Shown piece by piece: positions 43,909 to 54,338 of a stretch of DNA of 64,000 bases. The notes under the pieces were generated by a model. It was not told where the DNA came from and searched no databases. It saw only the letters and a program-made list of their open reading frames with translations. The number at the start of each line of letters is the position of its first letter. The first letter of the stretch is position 1. Origin of the DNA: Clostridium sp. OF09-36. GTDB lineage: Bacteria; Bacillota; Clostridia; Lachnospirales; Lachnospiraceae. The DNA is taken from contig NZ_QUMD01000001.1 of NCBI RefSeq assembly GCF_003481985.1, positions 186,001 through 250,000 on the forward strand, read 5' to 3'. A program made the position numbers and the translations under genes.

Positions 43909-45194
43909 GACGCTCCTCCTTCATTTCCCTCTTGATTTCGATCCAGGCGCCACCCACAAATCCGGCTGCCATGATGACCATCAGCACCAGATAGGCTGCT
44001 GCCGCGCCCAGAATCCCAAATGCCACCGTCATCTTCGGAGCCAGGACTGCCGCCAGTACCGTGAGCACCACATAAATGCCAAAGATCAGCTTCTGCTTCC
44101 GCAAAATGACCAGCGCATAATAATAAAGATTTAAAACTGCATAAAAACCGCCGCCCAGCACGATCATGACAAAGGCGGGCCAGAGTGCTGTCAGCTTTCC
44201 GCTGTATGCCGCACCAAGCAGCCATTCCAGAAGCACAAGCACCGGCTTTCCAAGCACCACGGTCCCGCCGACCGCCAGAACCGTCAGACCACCGATCACT
44301 GCCATGATCGTGAGCAGCTTTTCGAAAATCTGAAAAACGGTGCGCATTCCAGCAGTCCGTTAAATAGGTCAGATATGGGCGGATCACAAAACCTGCCGCC
44401 AGATTGATAACCGAGGTCGGCATAAAGATCACATTGAAATAGCCGCTGGCTGCATCGCCCAGGTGGGCATCGATGGCATACTTCGCTGCAGAAAAAATAT
44501 AAAAATCCAGAAACACCGACACAAACAAAAGAATGGCCGATGCGGTCAGCGCCCTTGCCTGTGTTCCGCTCCAGTTATAATCCACCTTGGGCAGTTCTTT
44601 TAACACTACAATGTCAAACAAAACAACGCCCGCGATCTGTCCCAGCACCGCAGCCACGCAGGCTGCAAAAAGTCCTGCCCCGGAACATAACGTTACCAGG
44701 AAGACTCCGACCGAGAGAATGGTACGGAATGTATTGGAACGTCCGGTCAGGTACAGACACCCCTGCCGCTGGAATTCCGATTCGTACACATCGGCAAAAC
44801 CATCGATCACCTTATAGGCGATCAAAAGAAAAATGATCTGGACCTTCTGCCAGGAATACCCGGTCACAGCCAGATATCCGGCCCCCAGAAGCAGCGCCAG
44901 AAAGCAGGTCCCATAGCGGTGATGGAGATAATCCCCAAACCGGTACTGGTTCGCCCCGTCGGTAATGTGAAACGGCCGGATGCCAAAATACGCCAGCAGA
45001 AACATCTGCTGCCCGACCGTGCTGAACCCAAAGGAAAAAATGCCGCCCTGCTCTTCTCCGGCTATGCGCAGCACCAGAAAGGAAAGTACCATGCTGGCAA
45101 ACGCATAGAAGAAGCTTCCGGTCATGTTCCAGATCATATTTTCTTTTTCCAGGCTCAGCCTTGTTTTCATGAGAAGGTGCGTCCAGTGTTTCAT
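43898..45194 (-). CDS. Polysaccharide flippase (Wzx/MATE-like), frame broken by one base
   Basis: Restored length 431 residues with about 12 membrane helices (TGSFFYAFASMVLSFLVLRI first, and ASILLFVSVFLDFYIFSAAK and others later). It flips lipid-linked sugar units. One extra base lies in an A-run (T-run on the coding strand) within 44326-44338. The N-terminal frame reads into DCWNAHRFSDF, and the C-terminal part continues EKLLTIMAVIGGLTVLAVGG in the next frame to a TGA at 43898. The upstream gene ends three bases before the ATG at 45194. It is one of two flippases in the cluster. Confidence 0.83.
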
Positions 45195-45196
45195 GA

Positions 45197-45910
45197 TTAT
45201 TTTCTCCCTTTTCCGTTTACCAGCTTTTTGCTCCGGAAATTCTGGATCAGCAAAATCGAGAGCAGCATCCGCGCCATATAACGCACCGCCACCATCGGCT
45301 TTAAGTAGCTCTCACCACCGGCACGCTCTGCGATATGCACCGGCACTTCAGCCACCTTTGCCCCCTGCTTGAGCAGGTAAGACACGGTGTCCGGCTCCGG
45401 TCCGTAATTTAAATTCAACGCAAATTCCCGGATCATCTCCCGGTTGAACATCCGCATGCCGGATGTCGGATCTGCCACGGTCACGCCTGTGGTCAGTCGG
45501 ATAGCCGCCTCAATCAGACGGCTTCCCACCATACGCATGGACCAGTCCTTCTTCCCGTTTACAAACCGGCTTCCAATGACGATCTCGTATCCTTCTTCCA
45601 TCTTTTTCTGCATGGATTCGATGAATTCCGGACGGTGCTGTCCGTCTCCGTCAAACTGGATCGCATATTCGTAGCCCTTGTAATAGGCATATTTCATGCC
45701 TGCCTGAAAACAGCCCGCCAGTCCCAGATTGACCGGAAGATCCAGCAGGTTAAAGCCATGTTCCCGGCAGATTGCCGCAGTCCGGTCCCTGGAGCCATCG
45801 TTGACCACCAGATAATCAAACTGCGGATAGCCTTCCTCCAGTTCCCGCACAACCATCTCAATATTCGCTTCTTCGTTGTAGGCGGGAATTACGATCAGCA
45901 CCTTGTTCAT
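45197..45910 (-). CDS. Polyprenyl-phosphate glycosyltransferase (DPM1/GtrB-like GT2)
   Basis: 237 residues. IPAYNEEANIEMVVREL, YLVVNDGSRDRT (nucleotide binding), QFDGDGQHRPEFI (DXD motif) and TSGMRMFNREMI are DPM synthase features. No C-terminal membrane helices of its own, which fits partnership with the small DUF2304 protein. Charges a polyprenyl phosphate with a sugar for the membrane enzymes. The start at 45910 (ATGA overlap with the DegT stop) has GGAG upstream. Confidence 0.9.
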   Translation of the reverse strand: MNKVLIVIPAYNEEANIEMVVRELEEGYPQFDYLVVNDGSRDRTAAICREHGFNLLDLPVNLGLAGCFQAGMKYAYYKGYEYAIQFDGDGQHRPEFIESMQKKMEEGYEIVIGSRFVNGKKDWSMRMVGSRLIEAAIRLTTGVTVADPTSGMRMFNREMIREFALNLNYGPEPDTVSYLLKQGAKVAEVPVHIAERAGGESYLKPMVAVRYMARMLLSILLIQNFRSKKLVNGKGRK

Positions 45911-47031
45911 TGTTTCTTTTCTCCACATTTCAGTATGATATCACAGATCTCATCCACCGTTTCGAGGGAAAGATCCGGGTATAACGGCAGGGTCAGAACC
46001 TCCGACGCAATCCGCTTTGCCACCGGTGTGTCATCCGAAGAAAACTGGTCCCGGTAGCAGGCATAGTCATTGATGCACGGGTAAAAATATTTCCGTGCAT
46101 AGATATTGTACTCCTTCAGTGCATCAAAAATCTCGTCCCGGTCTGCTCCGTAGCCTTCAAATACAACCGGCATGTAAGCATAATTATAGCGCACCCCTTC
46201 TTTTTCTTTGCACAGGCGGATACCCTGCACGCCGCCAAGCCGTTCGCGGTAACGCTCCGTCAGTCTTTTCCGCTTTTCAATATCCGCATCTACATGGCGC
46301 AGGTTGCAAAGACCCATCGCAGCCTGGAACTCGTTCATCTTTCCGTTTGCACCCACATATTCTACCTGCTCATAGCCAGTGATTCCGAAGTTTTTCAGCT
46401 GGTATAACAGATCCTTTAATTCCGGATCCTGAAATGCGACCGCACCACCCTCGATGCTGTGGAACACCTTCGTCGCATGGAAACTGAACATGGATGCATC
46501 GCCAAACTGACCGATCCCGACTCCGTCGATCGTCTCGCCAAAGGTATGTGCCGCATCGTAAATGACCTTCAGACCATGGCGGTCCGCAATCTCCTGAATG
46601 CGTTTCACATCGCAGGGATTTCCGTATACATGAACCGGAACAATCGCAGAAGTTTTTTCCGTGATCAGGCTCTCCAGTTTGTCCACATCGATGGTGTAGT
46701 CCTCTTCATTGATATCGCAGAAGACCGGAGTCAGACCATTGCGCACAATGGCGTGGGTCGTGGAGGCAAAACTGAACGGCGTGGTGATGACTTCCCCGGT
46801 CAGCTTCATAGCCTGCAGCGTCAGTTCCAGCGCCATATGGCCGTTTACAAACAGTTCCAGATTCGGTGTCTTTAGATAGGTTTTCAGTTTTTCCTTTAAA
46901 GTTTCGTGGTATTCCCCCATGTTGGTCAGCCAGGCGCTGTCCCAGATGGGTTTTAACATCTCCACATATTCTTCCAGCGGCGGCAGTGAGGAACGTGTCA
47001 CCATAACCGGCTCTTCGTATCGTTTTATCAT
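45907..47031 (-). CDS. DegT/DnrJ/EryC1/StrS family sugar aminotransferase
   Basis: PLP-dependent transfer of an amino group to a nucleotide-linked keto sugar. 374 residues. VNGHMALELTLQAMKLTGEV, VIYDAAHTFGETIDG, and FSFHATKVFHSIEGGAVAF with the PLP lysine. GKMNEFQAAMGL is also typical. It implies an amino sugar in the surface polymer. The ATG overlaps the stop of the ATP-grasp gene. Confidence 0.92.
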   Translation of the reverse strand: MIKRYEEPVMVTRSSLPPLEEYVEMLKPIWDSAWLTNMGEYHETLKEKLKTYLKTPNLELFVNGHMALELTLQAMKLTGEVITTPFSFASTTHAIVRNGLTPVFCDINEEDYTIDVDKLESLITEKTSAIVPVHVYGNPCDVKRIQEIADRHGLKVIYDAAHTFGETIDGVGIGQFGDASMFSFHATKVFHSIEGGAVAFQDPELKDLLYQLKNFGITGYEQVEYVGANGKMNEFQAAMGLCNLRHVDADIEKRKRLTERYRERLGGVQGIRLCKEKEGVRYNYAYMPVVFEGYGADRDEIFDALKEYNIYARKYFYPCINDYACYRDQFSSDDTPVAKRIASEVLTLPLYPDLSLETVDEICDIILKCGEKKQ

Positions 47032-48227
47032 CTGTTTTCGTCTTCCTTTCCCTGAACTGCACTGGTTTCCTGGCTTTCTCCATGTACCCAGTCAGCGTTG
47101 GTTTCCTGGTTTTCTCCATTCATCTGGCATGCGCTGGTTCCCTGGTCTTCTCCAGCCGCCCGGTCTGCACGATCCATTCTATATTCTGCATACCGTCTCG
47201 CAATATACTGTTCCCCGGTCACAGCTATTTCTTCCAGCTTTTCTCCCGTAAAGCAGCGGATATGATTTTTCACCATATCGTAGCCCGCCGCCCCGGAAAA
47301 TGCCACGCCGCCTGCAAACCGCGGGTTGCATTCCAGAAAATAATACTCCCCTGCATCCCTGTCTGCCTCAATAAATTCCATATTTACACAGCCACGGATT
47401 CCAACCGCTTCGGCAATATCCCGGCACTGCTGCTCTAACAGCTCACTGCGAAATACACAGACAGAAGTTCCCGCGCCATTTAAGGTACGCAGAAGCTCCC
47501 GTCTTGGCAGACAGAAGGTCTGCTTTGTTTCCGGATTCCGCACCACATCCACGGTGATGACAGTTCCGCCAATCTTCGGCTGCACCAGATACTGCTGCTT
47601 TCGCTCTTCGCTACAGCTATTTAACAGAAAACGAAGATCCGACTCGGATTCCAGGATTTTCAGTCCCTGACTGCTGCGGCCGTCAAACGGCTTTGCAACC
47701 AGAGGAAAACGTAAGGCTGCAAAGCCGGAAACCCGTTGTTCATTTTCGTTCTTCCAAGATTCTGCCGGCAGACCACCACGCTCCAATAATGCTTCCAGTT
47801 CCGGCAACCGCACGCCTGGAATGGTCCGGCAAAGCTTCCGCTCCCGTAAAAATGTTTCCATCTTTTCCTTATTCCGGCATAAACGGATCGCGTCAACATC
47901 GGAAATCCACACTTCTGCGCCTAATTCTTTAAAATCTTCCGAAAATTCTGTTCTCCACTCCTGGAGCACATCAATTTCTACATCCGTGAGGGGGATCAGC
48001 ACATCTGCCTGCTCCTTTTTACAAAGCTCCTTTAAAAAATTCCGGTAGTTTCCGCGGTCTGTCGCGTAAGGCGCTTTATAAAACACATCTACATCCTGCG
48101 AATTGACCACCCACTCAGCCGGGTAAATATCACATCCAACAACGCGCATTCCCGCCGCATGGCAGGCCGAAATAGACGCCTGCGCGGAAAAGGAACCGAT
48201 TGCCGTAATGATCACTGTTTTTTTCAT
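47028..48227 (-). CDS. ATP-grasp domain ligase
   Basis: 399 residues. N-terminal Rossmann-like pre-ATP-grasp domain (TAIGSFSAQASISACHAAGM, VGCDIYPAEW), then ATP-grasp: FPLVAKPFDGRSSQGLKIL, EERKQQYLVQPKIGG, and the metal site YYFLECNPRFAGGVAFS. The C-terminal 50 residues are a hydrophilic tail of imperfect repeats around GENQETNAD. Carbamoyl-phosphate synthase-like members of this kind join a carboxylic acid to an amine. Beside an aminotransferase it could attach an amino acid to the amino sugar (inference). The stop overlaps the DegT start. Confidence 0.85.
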   Translation of the reverse strand: MKKTVIITAIGSFSAQASISACHAAGMRVVGCDIYPAEWVVNSQDVDVFYKAPYATDRGNYRNFLKELCKKEQADVLIPLTDVEIDVLQEWRTEFSEDFKELGAEVWISDVDAIRLCRNKEKMETFLRERKLCRTIPGVRLPELEALLERGGLPAESWKNENEQRVSGFAALRFPLVAKPFDGRSSQGLKILESESDLRFLLNSCSEERKQQYLVQPKIGGTVITVDVVRNPETKQTFCLPRRELLRTLNGAGTSVCVFRSELLEQQCRDIAEAVGIRGCVNMEFIEADRDAGEYYFLECNPRFAGGVAFSGAAGYDMVKNHIRCFTGEKLEEIAVTGEQYIARRYAEYRMDRADRAAGEDQGTSACQMNGENQETNADWVHGESQETSAVQGKEDENR

Positions 48228-48319
48228 AACTTTATTTCTCCTCGAGTGCCGGACTGCCCAGCGTTTTCCTGCTGCGGTTTACCCGCTGTGCGTACCTGGC
48301 AGCTTTTTCTTCTCGTTCT

Positions 48320-49773
48320 TTACACATTGCGCAGCTTCTCTTTTACCATTCCCATCAAAAAGCAAAAACTCTCCAGACGGAAGGCAGCAGCCAGCACAAT
48401 ATAAACAACCGCACCGCAGATAATCTGCAGTCCCAGTTTCAGCCATACTGACATGTCCGGAAGCCATGCGCCAAATGCCATAACTGCCGCGCACATCACA
48501 ACCGACAGCACCGCCGGCGGAGCTACATCCATCCACTGATGGGCGATGTCGTATCCAAGCAGCTTCTTATTCGGTGCCGCATTGACAAAGGTACACACAA
48601 AATCCTGAAAGGCTTTGATGCACACCATGATAAACACATTGAACTGCATGCCGATCACCAGTGCCAGAAGGCTGAGTGCCTTCTTCACCAGCTCCAGTTT
48701 TAAAAAGATATCGCTGCGCCCCACTGCATTGATGGCCTGCAGATTCGTGATATGGATCGGCCAGAAGCAGTAAGAAACGCACATGATTCGGAGAAACGGC
48801 ACACAGATCAGCCATTTTTCTCCAAGAAGTGCTAAGACCAGAGTGTCCGCCACGGCGAAAAGCCCCATCAGCATCGGGATGACCGCAAAGGAGCTTAAGC
48901 GGATCGCCCGGCGCACCATCTCCCGCACCTTATCGGTATCGTCCTGACTGGCAGAAAACGCCGGAAGCAGGACCGCCTGGATCGCCGCACCCAGATTGGT
49001 GGCGATCAGCTTTGGAAACTGCTCTCCCCGGTTGTAGCTGCCCAACAACTCTTCATTATATATCTTTCCGATCAAAAGTCCATACAGATTATTAAATACC
49101 GTGTCCAGAAGGGAAGCACAGAGAAGCTTCCAGCCAAACGCAAACATCGTCCGGATCCGGTCGAAAGCAAAAAAGAGCCCCGGCTTCCAGGAAACCGTCA
49201 GAAACAGCACGATCATCAGGCTGATGTAATAGCTGATCTGCTGTCCCACCATGGCCCACACGCCAAGTCCACGGAGCGCCATCACAATACTGATCACACC
49301 GGAAATGGCCGAAGCCGCCAGTGTCGAAAAGAATAAGCCGCGAAACTCCATGTTCCGGGACACATACGCCGTCTGCACCGAGATGACCGCACCCGGAAAC
49401 AGCACGATGCCAAGCACCCGCACAATAGACTTTAATACCGAAATGCCATAAAACTGCGCAATCGCCGGTGCCGCCAGATACAGCAACAGATAAAAAAGTA
49501 CGGATGCCGCAAGTTCAAAATAGCAGACCGATGAGAAATCCACCTCGTCAGCCTGCTTTTTCTGCACCAGAGCCGTGGAGAAACCGCTCTGGACAAATAC
49601 ATTTGCAATGGTGATAAAGATCATGATGATCCCCACAACTCCGTACTCCGCCGGAGTCAGAAGCCGCGCTAAGAGAATCGCGATCACAAACTGAATGCCC
49701 TGGCACCTCCATTTTCCAGAAGCTTCCAGAACAGTCCGCTTGCCACCTTATTCTTCATTCCTGTTTCGTTCAT
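48320..49773 (-). CDS. Polysaccharide flippase (WzxC-like), frame broken by one base
   Basis: Restored length 484 residues, about 12-14 membrane helices. The true start is the ATG at 49773 (NETGMKNKVASGLFWKLLEN). One C is missing at 49701/49702, after GGA. The main frame goes on from FVIAILLARLLTPAEYGVVG to the TAA at 48320. Fits the oligosaccharide flippase family with LL(T/S)PAEYG. The second flippase of the cluster, so more than one lipid-linked unit may be exported. Confidence 0.83.
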
Positions 49774-49869
49774 AAATTAAATCTCTTTCTCTTATTTCCA
49801 AATGCCTGATGCACCTCTTGTACAATCTGGATGTTCGAAAACTGCATCAAAATTCTCACTGTTTCCAGA

Positions 49870-50927
49870 TCATCCCCTGTGGAACTGCTGCTGCAGCCAC
49901 GCATATAACTTTGGTGCTGAAGTTTCAAACCGGATAAAGAACCGTGTCCTTGCATTTAATTCCCGGTAAAATTCCCGGTTTTCCTTATTTAACACCGTAT
50001 CAAAATGCTTTGTATTTACCTGCGTCAGGAAAATGAGCCGTTTTATGGCATGCTCCACCGTATTGTGGAACCGGCCGCCGCTGAATGCATCGAACCCGCG
50101 GTACATCTCTGTCATGGCAGCGGCATAGTCCTGCTGCTTTTTCTCATAGTTGCCCTGCTTCATGAGCGTGTCCAGGAAGCGGCACCGCCCAGCCGGTAAA
50201 CGCACATGGGCTCATCCATATACCACGCCCAGCCACGGTTTGCCGCAAGAAGCTGCAGCGGGATATCCGCAATCGGTGCATGGTTGTAAAAGTCCGGCAG
50301 TGCGTCGACCATCTCCCGGTAAAACATCAACGAAGCGGTCGGATAGCCGGATGTCTTGTCGATGATCTCCTCCGGCGAGATCATGCGGCTTCCTTTGTAA
50401 GGCCGCATGTCATGCTCTGTCAACGCCTTTCCCTGCACTTCTACCTTTGCACTGTGAAAACAGAGCGAGCAGCCTGGATTTGCCTCCAGATAATCCACCT
50501 GCTTTTGCAACTTTTTTGTGTCGGTCCAGTAATCATCGCCCTCGCACATGGCAATGTATCTGCCCCGGGCCCGTGGGAAATTAAAAGTGCCGCTGACATT
50601 GGTCAGTCCTTTGGAATACTGGTTTTCCGTCTGTAAGATTGGAAAGATCCGTTCCGGATACCGGTCTGCATATTCCTGAATGATCTGGGCAGTGCCATCG
50701 GTCGAGGCATCGTCATGGATCAGGACTTCATAAGGAAAATCAGTTTCCTGGTTTACAAAACCCTCCAGCGCATCGCGGATATAAGCGGCCTGATTGTATG
50801 TGATGCAGCAGATGCTGACCATGATATCCTGACCTCTTTCCATCTTTCCAGAATTATGTTTCTCTGTCTTTTCAGAATCCTGTTTCTGTATGATATCCTT
50901 TCTGCTCATTTCTACACTCTGTTCCAT
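49870..50927 (-). CDS. Family 2 glycosyltransferase, frame broken by one base
   Basis: GT-A fold, about 352 residues restored. After a charged N-terminal tail: MVSICCITYNQAAYIRDAL, VLIHDDASTDGTAQIIQEY, ARGRYIAMCEGDDYWTDTKK (acidic motif) and the C-terminal MDEPMCVYRLGGAASW. One base is missing at 50166/50167; the rest continues LMKQGNYEKKQQDYAAAMTE to the stop at 49870. The start is uncertain: ATGs at 50975, 50927 and 50822 are in frame. 50927 has GAGG upstream, but the conserved domain begins at the last. First gene of the cluster. Confidence 0.8.
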
Positions 50928-51135
50928 TGCTTTTCTTTCCTCTTGCTTTTCCATTTTCCCGCCCCGGACTTCCACGGTTTTCCATTTCTATGACAATTTT
51001 GTTACGATTTTATTGCCAATCTCTTTTATTTTACATGATTGCCGATAAATTGTAAATCAGATATGGTCTTTTTACCTCTTTTATGATAGATTAACAATGA
51101 ATGGTAATATTTATTATTTTCAGGAGGTTTTTTCC

Positions 51136-52794
51136 ATGCGTAAACATACAAAAGCAGGACTTGCCCTGCTTATGGCCGGCATGATGATGGCCGGATCTGT
51201 TACCAGCGCCTTCGCGGAAACAGATGCCACAGCAGCGACAAGCGGCGTGATTGACACTACTAAAAAGACCGAGGTGTCCGGTCCGGGAAGCACTGCAGCT
51301 TCCCCGGAAAACACATCCGGCGGTCATACTTTTTCCACCGAAGCTCCGGGATCCGGCAGTTCTGAATCCGCTTCACAGACTCAGACATCCGGCACCTCAC
51401 AGGCAGCTTCCCAGACCGGAGCGCAGACCTCCGCACCGGAAACCAGTGCAGCTGCCGACAATTCCCAGGATGCCACAAGCGGCCAGACCAACGCCCTGAC
51501 CCAGGATCAGGCAAACCAGCTGGAATCCGAGCAGGCTGCTGCAGAAGCAGAAGCAGCTGCAAATCATACCAGTCCGCTGTCTGTTCCGCTGCGCCAGCCG
51601 CGTCTGACCACCGCAATCTTATACAACGACAGCAAAAACTGGTCCGGCGCTTTCTTAAATGACCAGCAGATTTCCACCGAGAGCGCAGGTTTCACCGCCA
51701 TCTGTACTTATCTGGAGAACATTTTCGGCGATGTCCGCTACCGCACCTACAACTCCACCACCGGATGGACCGGATGGGCAGTCGGCGGTCAGCAGACCTC
51801 CTTTGACGGCAATGCCTGGTATCCGGTTGAAGCGATCCAGTACCGCTTCGCAGGTCCGGTCAACGACCAGTACGACATTTATTACTGCGCAACCTTGAGC
51901 GACGGCACTGAGACCGGCTGGGGCAAAAACGGAGAAACCGTTGGTACCATGAACACCGGACTCCATTTAACCGGCTTCCGTCTGGCTTACTTCGCAAAGA
52001 ACACCGACAGTGGCTTAAATACCTCTAATCACCTGGTATCCGCCCACGCAGACGGCATCCAGTATGTAGACGGCCAGATGCGCTACATCCATGGCAACGG
52101 CGACAATTACACCGGCTGGGGCTGGCTTGGCAATGACCGCTACTACTTCAAGGACTCCGTTCCGGTAACCGGCTGGCAGTACATCGACGGTCTGAAGTAT
52201 TACTTCGGGGAAGATGGCAAGATGTGGAGTGATGTCGAATCCCTCCTTGGCAGCAACGGTCCGTACCTGATCAAGATCAACAAAGAATTAAACTGCATGA
52301 CCATCTACGCACAGGATGGCGGAAATGGTTATATCATCCCGGTAAAATCTTTCCTGACCTCCGTAGGTGACGATACTCCGGTTGGAACTTTTAAAACTCC
52401 GGAAAAATACCGCTGGAGACTCATGATCCACGATGTCTACACCCAGTATGCAACCCGTCTTGGTGCCGGACTCCCGATCCTGATCCACTCCATCATCTAC
52501 GATGCTGCAAACCCGATGACCGTATGGGCAAGCACCTACAACAACATGGGAATCGCCCGTTCCGCAGGCTGTATCCGCCTGATCAGCGGCGATGCAAAGT
52601 GGGTTTACGATCACTGTGCACTGGGAACCACCGTTCAGGTTTACAACTCTTCCGTTGTTGGACCGTTTGAGCGCCCGACGATCGCATACGAGATTCCATT
52701 CGAGCAGACTTGGGATCCGTCTGATCCGAATGTCACCCAGGATATGATCAATGCAGAAACTGCTCGCATCCTTGCAAAGTTCCAAAATCAGTAA
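51136..52794 (+). CDS. L,D-transpeptidase (YkuD) with cell-wall-binding repeats
   Basis: 552 residues, exported. Signal peptide (about 1-28), Ser/Thr/Gln/Ala-rich low-complexity linker (about 30-150), a beta-rich region with hydrophobic-rich repeats typical of clostridial surface proteins (about 150-300), one or two wall-binding repeats (GWGWLGNDRYYFKDSVPVTG, WQYIDGLKYYFGEDGKMW), then YkuD (about 385-520): HSIIYDAANPMTVW holds the conserved His, and SAGCIRLISGD holds the catalytic Cys, with Ala where many members have His. It makes 3-3 crosslinks or anchors proteins in peptidoglycan. The start is after CAGGAGG. Confidence 0.92.
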   Translation: MRKHTKAGLALLMAGMMMAGSVTSAFAETDATAATSGVIDTTKKTEVSGPGSTAASPENTSGGHTFSTEAPGSGSSESASQTQTSGTSQAASQTGAQTSAPETSAAADNSQDATSGQTNALTQDQANQLESEQAAAEAEAAANHTSPLSVPLRQPRLTTAILYNDSKNWSGAFLNDQQISTESAGFTAICTYLENIFGDVRYRTYNSTTGWTGWAVGGQQTSFDGNAWYPVEAIQYRFAGPVNDQYDIYYCATLSDGTETGWGKNGETVGTMNTGLHLTGFRLAYFAKNTDSGLNTSNHLVSAHADGIQYVDGQMRYIHGNGDNYTGWGWLGNDRYYFKDSVPVTGWQYIDGLKYYFGEDGKMWSDVESLLGSNGPYLIKINKELNCMTIYAQDGGNGYIIPVKSFLTSVGDDTPVGTFKTPEKYRWRLMIHDVYTQYATRLGAGLPILIHSIIYDAANPMTVWASTYNNMGIARSAGCIRLISGDAKWVYDHCALGTTVQVYNSSVVGPFERPTIAYEIPFEQTWDPSDPNVTQDMINAETARILAKFQNQ

Positions 52795-52832
52795 TTGGAC
52801 TGCTGCACATTCGTAATTCATTCATAAGCATT

Positions 52833-52874
52833 AAAAAAGCCCGGAACGGCCGCTTCGCGTCTCTCCCGGGCTTT
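52833..52874. terminator. Terminator of the L,D-transpeptidase gene
   Basis: AAAAAAGCCCGG pairs with CCGGGCTTT around a long loop that can also pair (CGGCCGCTTCGC). T-rich on both sides. Confidence 0.7.
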
Positions 52875-52929
52875 GCTGTATCGCATAGTAACACGATTCC
52901 GTAACCCATCTGCCTGATAAGGAGTTTCT

Positions 52930-54254
52930 ATGACTGACAAAAAAACATTCCGCCTCCAGACCAAATTCACCCGATGCCTCTTCTGGGGCATCCTCTCCGT
53001 CTGTGCCCTGGTATTTCTGATCTGGTGCGACAAAAAAGCCTACGGCATTCTCCGTCCAAACCACGTTCTCCTGTTTGGGGTTCTTGCGCTTTCTTCCCTG
53101 TTTCTTCATCTGAGAGACAGAAAAACATCCGTCAGCACAGCCATCGGCTTTACCGCCGCCACCCCGGCCTACGACATCCGCTTCGACTATATCCGCCTGT
53201 TTGCGGTTTTCTCCGTTCTCATGATCCACTGCATCGACATTGCCCTGCCGGTGCTTTCCATGGAGATTAATGAAGAAACTACCGCCTTGATCCAGGAAGT
53301 TCCACCGCTTCTTTTGAAGACTGCAGCCGTCCTTCGTACCTGCTTCTATCTGGGCAACACCTGCTTTCTCATGCTGACCGGTGCCCTGCTGTTTGGCCGC
53401 GGAACCAAAGAAGGGATCGGAGCCTTCTACCAAAGGCGCTTCTCCAAAGTCGTGCTCACATCTGTCATTTACTTTTTCTTTTATATATGGCAGAACGGAA
53501 GACTGCATCCGGTGTGCGCAGCCACCGTCAAAGATGCCTTTTACCGGATCCTGACCGGTTCCATCCAGGAAGACTGCCCGTTTTTGTGGCTGGTCTACAT
53601 GACCATCTCCATCTATATAGCAGTACCCTTTCTCCGCTACATGTTTGAATCCATGACCTACCGCACCCTTACTGCTTTATCCGGTCTCATCCTGCTGTGT
53701 TCCTTTCTTCGGACCTACACCACCATGACCGCGGACCTGCTGCCCTTTTTCGCCCAGTGGATCGGCATCGCATGATCGGCTACTGGGTATCCCGCCCGGA
53801 AACACGGACTTACGACCGTTGGATCTGGATTGCTGCCCTGCTGTCCTTTTTGAAAGTGGTCCTGTCCGTGAACCCTTATGTGTACTGGCAGGCTTATGTC
53901 AACTACTATGTCCACATGGCTCCGCTTTCCATTTTCATGGCCTGCGGCATCTTCGCCCTCGCCCTGCACAAAAAGCCGGAACGAAAACATTTCTGGGATT
54001 CCCTGGTCATGATGTTCGGAAAACACAGTTTCACGATCCTGTTGCTGCACTGGTGGGTACTCTACCATATCGTCATCTACACCCTGAACCTGGACATCAC
54101 CTGGAAGCAGCCTCTGGTTTTTGCAGGAACCGTCATTTTCGTCATCCTTGCTTCCTTTGCGTATGGGTTCCTCATCGACCAGACGGTGGTGTATACGATC
54201 CGCGCTTGCTACGAGTGGATGGTCAAACACATCCAGCGTATATATCAGAAATAA
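52930..54254 (+). CDS. Membrane acyltransferase (acyltransferase_3 family), frame broken by one base
   Basis: Restored length 441 residues with about ten membrane helices. An N-terminal pair of helices precedes the family core RFDYIRLFAVFSVLMIHCID, with the conserved His, and FYLGNTCFLMLTGALLFGRG. One G is missing at 53770, after WIGI; the next frame continues MIGYWVSRPETRTYDRW to the stop at 54254. Probably acylates surface sugars. The start is ATG 52930 with AAGGAG five bases upstream. Transcribed with or after the L,D-transpeptidase. Confidence 0.82.
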
Positions 54255-54272
54255 CAATTTAAGTATATGACA

Positions 54273-54312
54273 AGGGCCGTGTGAGTTGCCGAAAGGCAAC
54301 TCACACGGCCCT
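54273..54312. terminator. Long perfect stem-loop after the acyltransferase
   Basis: Eighteen bases on each side form a perfect stem with a GAAA tetraloop between the convergent acyltransferase and phosphomutase genes. Little T-run, but extremely stable. Confidence 0.75.
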
Positions 54313-54338
54313 ATTAAAGTGAAATAAATTGTTATATC

